Positions 20,947-26,977 of a stretch of 64,000 bases of DNA are shown here, piece by piece (the stretch's first letter is position 1; each line of letters opens with the position of its first letter). Made by a program: the position numbers and the translations under genes. This stretch comes from a virus. The stretch spans positions 1 to 64,000 of IMG/VR virus record IMGVR_UViG_3300036861_000632; one strand, written 5' to 3'. A model generated the notes under the pieces. It saw only the letters and a program-made list of their open reading frames with translations, searched no databases and had not been told where the DNA came from.

Positions 20947-23294
20947 GGTGTGTTGGTGATGATGACTGGAAAAGGGGTGGACATCTCCACGTTCGTCCCC
21001 CGGAACACTTTTGCGAAAATCGTCTGAGACCCGCTGGCATTCGTGCCGGGGTTGAACCGGATGGCATAGGGCGGATTCGAGGCGATACCCAGCAGTGTCG
21101 CATTGCCCAGCCAGAATTCGACGCGCGGCACGGGCGGCAGGGCACTCAGGAATACCAGCGATGCGTCACTCGTGCGCTCTTGGTCGTCGAACACCACGAC
21201 CTCAAAGGCGCTGGTGCCGGGCGTTTCCAGCACGATATTCCTACGGCCTTCCAACATGTCGCTGACGCGCCCTTGGTGAAGCCACGGCTGCACGGCGTAC
21301 GACGTGGGCCGGTTGCTGGGATTCGAGGCCGTCAGATCAAAGGTGACGGTGTGTGGAGCCGGCCCGCGATTCGTGCTCATGGAGAACGCGAGTCGAGGCA
21401 CGTAGGTCGATGGATTGATGCGGATGACCGCCGTGGTCGAGACCCCAAAGTTGCCGGAGCGGTCGAACACGAACGCGCGGCCCGTCGTGGCGTTCGTCAC
21501 CGCCAGCACCGAAACGAAGTAGGGATTCGTGCGGCCGTCCGGCACCTGGTTGAATGTCCACCACGAGTTCGGCCCCACGTCCATCTGGAAAACATACGAG
21601 CACGTCTGCGGGTCGAGCCGGTTGGTATCCACCGAGAGCGTATGTTCAAACCAGCCGGCGGCATTCGTCTGAAAAGTCCAGTGGGTGATGAACTGCGAGA
21701 GGTTGGTCCGGGCTTTCTCATCCCGATACACGAACGCCGTGCGCGCCACCGACGAAATGCCGGCGTGACTGTCGAGCGCGTGGAAGGTGAACCAAGCTTG
21801 GTCATCGTAAGCCCACGGCGCGGCGGTCAGCGTGAAATCGTTGCTGGCGGTGCCCGCGGCGAAGCGATGGCTGCCAAACAGGGCGGAGACGCCCTCTCCA
21901 AAACCTGAAAGATCGAAGCCGCTTTGGAGCCGGTAGGTGATCGCGTCGCCATCCGGGTCGGTGGCGTTCGCGCGCCAGCGCACGGATTGCCCTGCGTTCA
22001 ACACCGCATTCGCACCGTTGACGGTGAGCGTGGGCGGATGGTTCGCGAACGGATGGAGCACTTCGGGATTGTTGACGAGCTTGTTGAGATTCAGCCGGCC
22101 ACCGCTGAAGCACGGCAGGTTGCGCGCATCAAGGCTGGCCTGCGAGAGCAACAACTGCTTCACCTGAAGTGGAGCGAGTGCCGGGTTGAGCGCGAATAGC
22201 AACGCGGCGGCGCCAGTGACGTGTGGCGCAGCCATCGAGGTTCCACTCAGGAACTTGTAGCCGGACGGATCGCACAATGAGCCTGAGCCGGTGCACACGG
22301 TGGAGTAAATCGAAACGCCCGGCGCGGCAAGGTCGGTGCCAAACCAACCGTAATTGCTGAACGTCGCCCGCGCGTCCTGATCGTCGGTCGCCATGACCGA
22401 AATGATCTGGTCCACCGGGATGCTCGCCGGCCAGAATTGGTAAATGTCCAGATCGCCACCGTTGTTGCCCGCCGCGCAGACGATCAACAGGCCGGCGTCC
22501 CCGGCGGCTTGCATCGCGTCGGCCAGCGCCTGATCTGGTCCACCCCCGCCCCACGAACAGTTGATGGCGCGGATGTTCACGCCGGCTTGTTTCAGATCAA
22601 CGGCCTTTTCGATCATCAACATCCCGTCGCTGATCTGCCCGCTGCCCGTTTCGTTGAGGAACTTGAGGTCGATGATCCTGAGTCCACTCCAAGCGAGGCC
22701 GGCCACGCCGACGCCGTTGTTGCCGACCGCGCCGATGATCCCGGAGCAGTGCGAGCCGTGCCCATGCTGGTCGCCGGTCGTGGTTCGGATGAGACCGAAC
22801 TGGGCTTGGTAGCCGTGCTCGCCATTTGTGCCCGTCCACGCAACGGGCGCGAGGTCAGGATGAGTAAAGTCCACGCCGGTATCGCATACGGCGATGATGA
22901 CGTTCGTGGCGTGCGTGAGGCGGTCCCATGCGAGCGGCGCTTCGATCTTCACCGGCCCCCACTGCTGGTTGAACAGCGGATCGTTTGGCACCGCCTGAGT
23001 CGTCACGATGCGGTCCTCTTGAACCGCGTCGAAGAGCGGCGAGTTTAGATAAGCGGCGAGAGCGCGCTTGGCGGCGGCATCATTCGATGGCAGCCGGACG
23101 ACATGCCAGCGGACGTACTTGAACTGGTGAACCTTTTGCGCGCCGTGCTGGCCGTGGAATTTATCCGCGTCGATTTCCGACCCCTTCTTGACCCGCACTA
23201 GGATCGTCGCCCCAGCGGGATTTACGAAGCGTTGATACGGTGCCGCGCCCAGTGACAGCGTGACCGCCAGAAGAATGAGCGCGACCAGATTCAC
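20943..23294 (-). CDS. Secreted subtilisin-like serine protease (S8)
   Basis: 783 aa. Signal peptide at 1-18 (NLVALILLAVTLSLGAA), then a propeptide-like region. The S8 domain has all catalytic elements: Asp138 in 'VCDTGVDFTHPDL', His179 in 'HGHGSHCSG', oxyanion Asn277 in 'AAGNNGG', and Ser353 in 'LSGTSMAAPHVTGAAA'. From ~410 the sequence is beta-sandwich/PKD-like ('HPPTLTVNG...TDPDGD'), with Asn/Thr-rich segments to the end. It should act outside the host cytoplasm. It is coupled by ATGA to a lipoprotein on each side. A phage-borne secreted subtilase is unusual; possible roles are virion-access proteolysis, host surface shaving or late lysis. Confidence 0.92.
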   Translation of the reverse strand: MNLVALILLAVTLSLGAAPYQRFVNPAGATILVRVKKGSEIDADKFHGQHGAQKVHQFKYVRWHVVRLPSNDAAAKRALAAYLNSPLFDAVQEDRIVTTQAVPNDPLFNQQWGPVKIEAPLAWDRLTHATNVIIAVCDTGVDFTHPDLAPVAWTGTNGEHGYQAQFGLIRTTTGDQHGHGSHCSGIIGAVGNNGVGVAGLAWSGLRIIDLKFLNETGSGQISDGMLMIEKAVDLKQAGVNIRAINCSWGGGGPDQALADAMQAAGDAGLLIVCAAGNNGGDLDIYQFWPASIPVDQIISVMATDDQDARATFSNYGWFGTDLAAPGVSIYSTVCTGSGSLCDPSGYKFLSGTSMAAPHVTGAAALLFALNPALAPLQVKQLLLSQASLDARNLPCFSGGRLNLNKLVNNPEVLHPFANHPPTLTVNGANAVLNAGQSVRWRANATDPDGDAITYRLQSGFDLSGFGEGVSALFGSHRFAAGTASNDFTLTAAPWAYDDQAWFTFHALDSHAGISSVARTAFVYRDEKARTNLSQFITHWTFQTNAAGWFEHTLSVDTNRLDPQTCSYVFQMDVGPNSWWTFNQVPDGRTNPYFVSVLAVTNATTGRAFVFDRSGNFGVSTTAVIRINPSTYVPRLAFSMSTNRGPAPHTVTFDLTASNPSNRPTSYAVQPWLHQGRVSDMLEGRRNIVLETPGTSAFEVVVFDDQERTSDASLVFLSALPPVPRVEFWLGNATLLGIASNPPYAIRFNPGTNASGSQTIFAKVFRGTNVEMSTPFPVIITNTP

Positions 23295-23785
23295 CGTCTG
23301 ATCTCCACCGTTGGCTTTGCTCCATTGCTCCCGACGCGCCAGAATCCCATCACTCCGCTATCCGTCACTCTCACACGGACGGTCCCGTTCGTGATGCCCG
23401 GCCACGACGCGCCAATGGCCCACGCCGATCCGGCATCACTCGTCGGCGGGTAAAGCGCCAGCGTAACGTTCGTGCGCCCCGTGGCCATGCCCAGCGACGG
23501 CGGCGGGCTGCCCGGTGGATTCGCCAGACTCCCGCGCCAGACTTCGGTGTAGGGCGCGAGCAAGTCTGGCGTGAAGGCCAGGGAGTAAAAGTCGTTGCTC
23601 GACGCCGGCCATGAGATTGTAAATACGTCTGGTGCGGCTGCGGTGATTTGCACGCCCGGCGCAACGCGCTTCCCGACGCGGGCGCTCGGCGTTGGCTCCG
23701 GTGAGTAGCGCATACGGGGTAGCTGATTCTGGATCGTGCAACCAGCAACAGCGCACAGCGCGAGTGAGAGCAGGATGTTTTTCAT
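23291..23785 (-). CDS. Lipoprotein, paralogue 2 beside subtilisin
   Basis: 164 aa from the ATG at 23785. Residues 1-15 are a lipoprotein signal ending in the lipobox AVAGC (Cys16). The mature region shares with the product at 20302-20946 the order 'GKRVAPG', 'FYSLAFTPDL..PYTEVWRGSL', 'GRTNVTLALYPPTSDAGS'. It would sit on the outer face of the inner membrane or in the outer membrane. It precedes and overlaps the protease gene by 4 bp. A chaperone, inhibitor or anchor for the protease is a reasonable idea; the sequence does not say which. Confidence 0.75.
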   Translation of the reverse strand: MKNILLSLALCAVAGCTIQNQLPRMRYSPEPTPSARVGKRVAPGVQITAAAPDVFTISWPASSNDFYSLAFTPDLLAPYTEVWRGSLANPPGSPPPSLGMATGRTNVTLALYPPTSDAGSAWAIGASWPGITNGTVRVRVTDSGVMGFWRVGSNGAKPTVEIRR

Positions 23786-24006
23786 AAGTTGGGACGCCAC
23801 ATTTTCGGCACGTCCATCGGAAGGTTGCAGTCGGTCTCAGTGCCGTCAGTTGCCCATCCAGCGGGGAATACTCCACACCTGGAGCCGAGCATACACACGG
23901 GACGGTCTGACCACATGATTGCAGCTTCATCGCCGTCGTCATACAGTCCGATGATGCTTGAGCCATCGCGCGGTGCCTTTTCCATCGGTAGCCATGCTGG
24001 TTTCAT
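23782..24006 (-). CDS. Small conserved phage protein (APxDGs type)
   Basis: 74 aa. The start 'WLPMEKAPRDGSSIIGLYDD' matches a common short phage family with a WxPxxxAPxDG opening, followed by 'AAIMWSDRPVC' and ending 'KMWRPNL'. Role unknown. The ATGA overlap at 23785-23782 couples it to the lipoprotein. Confidence 0.65.
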   Translation of the reverse strand: MKPAWLPMEKAPRDGSSIIGLYDDGDEAAIMWSDRPVCMLGSRCGVFPAGWATDGTETDCNLPMDVPKMWRPNL

Positions 24007-24009
24007 ACA

Positions 24010-24465
24010 TCAACCCCAACGCATGTGGTAAATCGACGCAGCCTCGCGTGGACTCAATGTGATGATCTGCTCCATCTGAGGTTCGTAGAAAAAGACGACG
24101 GGCACAATCTCTGCGCCCTCCGGCTTTGTGTCACAGAACGCATTCGCTCCATGATCCAGCCCGTCATCACGAAAATACCAGAACTCGGCCACGGCTGCCG
24201 CACTGTCACCGTCGTAAGATAACTCGCCTGCATGTTCACGCGCTACGAAACAAGCAAACTCGCGCTCCATATCATCACAATCAGATTTGCCACGCTTGTA
24301 AACGATCTTGTTACGCTTCTTGTATTCAACCCATCTGTCAGACAGCGTGCCGGACACGAACGCAGCCGGAATCGGAAGGTAGCTTTCGTCTGCCGGAAGA
24401 ATCTTTTCTTCTGGACAAGTGATGCCAGCGGCACGGCAGGCGGAAAGAATTTGGTCAAAGGTCAT
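24010..24465 (-). CDS. Phage protein with DCD...HGAN motifs, possible papain-like fold
   Basis: 151 aa. 'GKSDCDDMEREFACFVA' contains a Cys in a D-C-D setting. Further on come 'AEFWYFRDDG', 'DHGANAF' and 'VFFYEPQ'. This order resembles a small phage family in which a Cys and a His-x-x-Asn could form a transglutaminase- or papain-like site. Sited next to membrane proteins and lipoproteins, an enzyme acting on host wall or surface is possible. The activity is not shown by sequence alone. Confidence 0.5.
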   Translation of the reverse strand: MTFDQILSACRAAGITCPEEKILPADESYLPIPAAFVSGTLSDRWVEYKKRNKIVYKRGKSDCDDMEREFACFVAREHAGELSYDGDSAAAVAEFWYFRDDGLDHGANAFCDTKPEGAEIVPVVFFYEPQMEQIITLSPREAASIYHMRWG

Positions 24466-24668
24466 TTCGTAGCCCTCAACGTTCGCTGCCTTAGCTTCAT
24501 CGCTTCACGGATCAGGTATTGCGTGTCGGCGTATTGTTGCGCATCCGAACGGCGGTCATCGGTTCGTGCTTCGATACGGAGCTTTTGAAGTGTCGCGTGG
24601 GCGGCCTCCAATTCGGTCAACACAGCGGCTGGCATTGCCAGTCGGATTGATTCACGCTTGGAAGCCAT
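24462..24668 (-). CDS. Small helical protein
   Basis: 68 aa from the ATG at 24668. Entirely helical and charged, with 'LTELEAAHATLQKLRIEA' and 'RREDAQQYADTQYLIREAM'-like pattern (exact: RRSDAQQYADTQYLIREAM). It is coupled by ATGA to the following gene. It may regulate or assemble with neighbours; no family recognised. Confidence 0.5.
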   Translation of the reverse strand: MASKRESIRLAMPAAVLTELEAAHATLQKLRIEARTDDRRSDAQQYADTQYLIREAMKLRQRTLRATK

Positions 24669-24675
24669 GTTGGAT

Positions 24676-24870
24676 TCAGACAAATTCAGCACGCTTCAAA
24701 CCTTCACGAGCGATTTCGCGCATGGTCGTCGCCGCTCCAGCCGGATCGGTTGCAATCGGATAATCCCTGATGCGCTGCAACGTGGCTTTGTAATTCAACT
24801 CCCGTGCTGTTTCCGCCGTCACCACTTGCGAGAGTTCCAAAAACAGTTTGTTCGTGATTTCGAGATTCAT
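24676..24870 (-). CDS. Small helical protein
   Basis: 64 aa, ATG at 24870 ('MNLEITNKLFLELSQVVTAE'). Amphipathic helices throughout. Its stop is a few bases before the next ATG. Function unknown; kept as real because of tight packing in a gene series. Confidence 0.5.
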   Translation of the reverse strand: MNLEITNKLFLELSQVVTAETARELNYKATLQRIRDYPIATDPAGAATTMREIAREGLKRAEFV

Positions 24871-24874
24871 AAAA

Positions 24875-25042
24875 TCATGTCGAGGCGATGATGGTCAGTG
24901 GATTTTGCCCGGTCTTCTGCTGATAGCAGACGCACAGCGCCGCCGCCTGCTTCGCCAGCGTTCGTTTCCGCCGGAGCGTCATGGCCGCGTCCTTTTGCGC
25001 CCACTTTGTTTTGATACGTTGAAGTAGCGTGCAGCTTTTCAT
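24875..25042 (-). CDS. Very small basic protein
   Basis: 55 aa from the ATG at 25042, with GAGGA just upstream as ribosome binding site. Highly basic (LQRIKTKWAQKDAAMTLRRK) with a CVCY element near residue 37. It fills most of an otherwise empty 200-bp stretch and ends 4 bp before the next start. Function unknown. Confidence 0.5.
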   Translation of the reverse strand: MKSCTLLQRIKTKWAQKDAAMTLRRKRTLAKQAAALCVCYQQKTGQNPLTIIAST

Positions 25043-25072
25043 CGCGTCCTCGCTTCCTTCAACTGCGTCTGC

Positions 25073-25384
25073 TTATTTGACAACTTTTCCAAGGATTGAG
25101 TCGATGGCCTGAAGCGCCTGCACGGCATTCGTCGTGCTGGATTCCTGACCCAGTGAGCCGATGCCTACGCCCTGCGTCTTGTCCGTCTGTGTGGTCTTGA
25201 ATTTTGCCAGTTCGTTGTGGGCGTCGAACACGGTGAACACATGCGTCTTGGTGGTGACGCGCTCCGTGAATTTTCCAGTGGCATCAACCTTCTCGTTGAC
25301 TTGCATGGTCGAAAGACTGCCACACCCACAGAGCAGCGCGACAGTGACCGGGGCAATGGTGAAGTAACGGCGGATGGTGTTCAT
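25073..25384 (-). CDS. Small lipoprotein
   Basis: 103 aa from the ATG at 25384 (ATGA overlap with the gene before). Signal peptide with lipobox LLCGC ('ALLCGCGSLSTMQVNEKVD'). The mature part is Thr/Gln/Lys-rich with alternating beta character. In phage lysis regions a small lipoprotein is often the outer spanin, but no matching inner spanin was identified, so this remains a possibility. Confidence 0.6.
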   Translation of the reverse strand: MNTIRRYFTIAPVTVALLCGCGSLSTMQVNEKVDATGKFTERVTTKTHVFTVFDAHNELAKFKTTQTDKTQGVGIGSLGQESSTTNAVQALQAIDSILGKVVK

Positions 25385-25614
25385 GCGGATTTCTTCCTTC
25401 GGGTTCTGGTTTTGGGACGGTTGGTGAAAAAGAAGTTGCCGGTGCGGATGCTCTGGATGAAGCAATCCAGACTTCGCATAAATGCTCCGGGGCGTTCGTG
25501 CCCCTCGCTGTGGAAATAAATATTCCCGGCGCGCACTACGCGGCAAAAGATGTCACCGCGCCCATCCTTGAGGATTACGAATTCGGTGGGGACTTTCTGG
25601 CCGCGTCGAGGCAT
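25381..25614 (-). CDS. Small protein, DUF1508/YegP-like pattern
   Basis: 77 aa. 'PTEFVILKDGRGDIFCRVV' followed by 'GNIYFHSEGHERPGAFMRSL' has the strand-strand-helix order of YegP/DUF1508 units (f.. k..nGeil. ... seg y..k..a...I). The C-terminal end is strongly basic. Function in phages is unknown. Coupled to the lipoprotein by ATGA. Confidence 0.5.
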   Translation of the reverse strand: MPRRGQKVPTEFVILKDGRGDIFCRVVRAGNIYFHSEGHERPGAFMRSLDCFIQSIRTGNFFFTNRPKTRTRRKKSA

Positions 25615-25685
25615 GGGCCACTATCAACACTTTGCACCACCAGAGTCAATGACGGATTTCTGTGGTGGTGCAATCAGTGCGCGAT

Positions 25686-25864
25686 TCAAGCGGCAGGCTT
25701 GTGGCTGTAGTGGCTCCAGATGAGTCCGGCGATGAGCACGATGGCCCCCTCACATCCTCGCCGTTGAGGACGTTGGCGGCAGTGGTTGCCCCGTGGGTAA
25801 TCAAAGCCGTGCCGATGACTTTGAGGGCGGTGCGGACGAGCGAGGTGAGTTGGTCTTGGTTCAT
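25686..25864 (-). pseudogene. Holin-like small membrane protein, split by a -1 frameshift
   Basis: The frame from ATG 25864 reads 'NQDQLTSLVRTALKVIGTAL' and continues to VLNGEDVRG. There a run of five G (25749-25745 on the minus strand) shifts the natural continuation 'AIVLIAGLIWSHYSHKPAA' into the -1 frame, ending at 25686. Together this gives a 59-aa protein typical of small phage holin-like proteins (LVRTaLk...GaliaGLiwSHysHKp). Without the shift the frame runs on as non-membrane sequence to 25646. Causes could be a programmed slip, a real mutation or a homopolymer error. Confidence 0.7.
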
Positions 25865-26262
25865 GGTGTTTTGGGAGGTTCGATGTTTGTTGCTGGAGAT
25901 GAAGCATCATCCGCCTTGAAAAGTTTCTGGTCAAGCACCCGCTTGAGAACCTTTGCGTGCAATGCCCATGTCCCGCACGCAAGCAGGAAGCCCTGCATGT
26001 AAACCTGAAGATACATGGCCACTTCCGGGCAGCAGAGCTTCGGATCGAAATCCGCGATGCACGGCCAGCCGAGGAAGAACGGGCCGAGGATCGTGCCCGC
26101 CGGAACCGTCACGAGCGGGATGAACTTGTTCGGGAAGAAACGTTGAGGCACAATCTTCAGACCGTAGCCAACTGCCAGCAATGTCACGATGAGCAGCTTC
26201 GGGCCGGTGAGCGTGATGATGGAAACGATGAGTTGGTCGATTACTTCCAACGGTGAATTCAT
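25861..26262 (-). CDS. Membrane protein, candidate holin
   Basis: 133 aa with hydrophobic helices at about residues 10-35 ('IVSIITLTGPKLLIVTLLAV'), 45-68 and 83-102, and a charged, Pro/Ala-rich C-terminal tail. Size, topology and the neighbourhood of two further small membrane proteins suggest a holin that permeabilises the inner membrane at lysis. Coupled by ATGA to the frameshifted gene. Confidence 0.5.
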   Translation of the reverse strand: MNSPLEVIDQLIVSIITLTGPKLLIVTLLAVGYGLKIVPQRFFPNKFIPLVTVPAGTILGPFFLGWPCIADFDPKLCCPEVAMYLQVYMQGFLLACGTWALHAKVLKRVLDQKLFKADDASSPATNIEPPKTP

Positions 26263-26265
26263 AGG

Positions 26266-26493
26266 TCAGTGTTTCGTCAGGTGTGTGCCAAGGTCATAAA
26301 GCAGCTTCAAGAAATCCAGCACGGCGATGAGTCCGATCCACTTGACCAGCCCGATGATCGCCTTGGCCCCAAGCCACCAGTCGCGCATCTCCTTGTGCTC
26401 GACAACCAGATCGTGCAGGACCTCATCCTGCAAGCAGCGGCGTTCGTTGAGCAACTTTTCCAGATCATCCCGGTCGCGTTTCGGTGGCGGCAT
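26266..26493 (-). CDS. Small membrane protein with cytoplasmic coiled coil
   Basis: 75 aa. The first ~40 residues are charged and helical ('RDDLEKLLNERRCLQDEVLH'). Residues ~43-66 form a single transmembrane helix ('AKAIIGLVKWIGLIAVLDFL'). It overlaps the response-regulator gene by 29 bp, so the two are translated together. It could be an antiholin or inner spanin-like protein. Confidence 0.5.
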   Translation of the reverse strand: MPPPKRDRDDLEKLLNERRCLQDEVLHDLVVEHKEMRDWWLGAKAIIGLVKWIGLIAVLDFLKLLYDLGTHLTKH

Positions 26494-26911
26494 AAGCGGA
26501 AATGGCGGCGGTGAGCGATCTCAATTTGGTGAGCTTTTCTTCCAGCGGAACATTTGGCCGGGTTACGCGCGCGAGCCGCCGCACGAAATCCGGCCCCTTG
26601 TTGAGCAGCCCGAGCGAGCCGGAAACCATGTCCTTCGCGCCCCCGATGCCCGTGATGACCACGATGGGGGTTCCGCGCGCCGTCGCCACAATCTCGAACA
26701 TTTTCCCGAGCGTTTCCGCGCTGGTCGAATCCTCCAGGGTCAGATCGAGCAGGATGAGGTCGAAATGTTTCTGGCTCAGGACGGCCAGCGCGTCCTTGAG
26801 CCGGGCGCAGTCCGTGAACTGCACATGGTCAGTGCCGTATGCCTGCTCAAACTCGTGATGGATGAGCAGCACGTCCTGCGGATTGTCTTCGATGAGCAGC
26901 AGAATCAACAT
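26465..26911 (-). CDS. Stand-alone response-regulator receiver (CheY-like)
   Basis: 148 aa. All receiver-domain landmarks are present: acidic pair Glu8-Asp9 ('LLLIEDN'), phospho-acceptor Asp56 ('DLILLDLTL'), Thr87 ('PIVVITG') and Lys105 ('LLNKGP', CheY Lys109 equivalent with the usual Pro one residue further on). No DNA-binding or enzymatic output domain follows; the last ~30 residues are a basic helix. No histidine kinase is in the window, so it would have to use or disturb host phosphorelay. The first ten codons are duplicated at 3485-3516. Confidence 0.9.
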   Translation of the reverse strand: MLILLLIEDNPQDVLLIHHEFEQAYGTDHVQFTDCARLKDALAVLSQKHFDLILLDLTLEDSTSAETLGKMFEIVATARGTPIVVITGIGGAKDMVSGSLGLLNKGPDFVRRLARVTRPNVPLEEKLTKLRSLTAAISAYAATETRPG

Positions 26912-26977
26912 GGCCGGTTGGTCTTTCTTTTAGTTCGTTTACGTACAGTTCACAATGTTTTCTCGTAGCCGTTCATA
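26912..26977 (-). promoter_or_regulatory. AT-rich gap before the receiver gene, possible promoter
   Basis: The 66-bp gap between the fibre stop and the receiver ATG is AT-richer than its surroundings. It contains 'TTGTGAACTGTACGTAAAC' with a TACGTA dyad. No consensus pair of boxes at a good distance was found, and no Shine-Dalgarno is seen. Confidence 0.25.
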
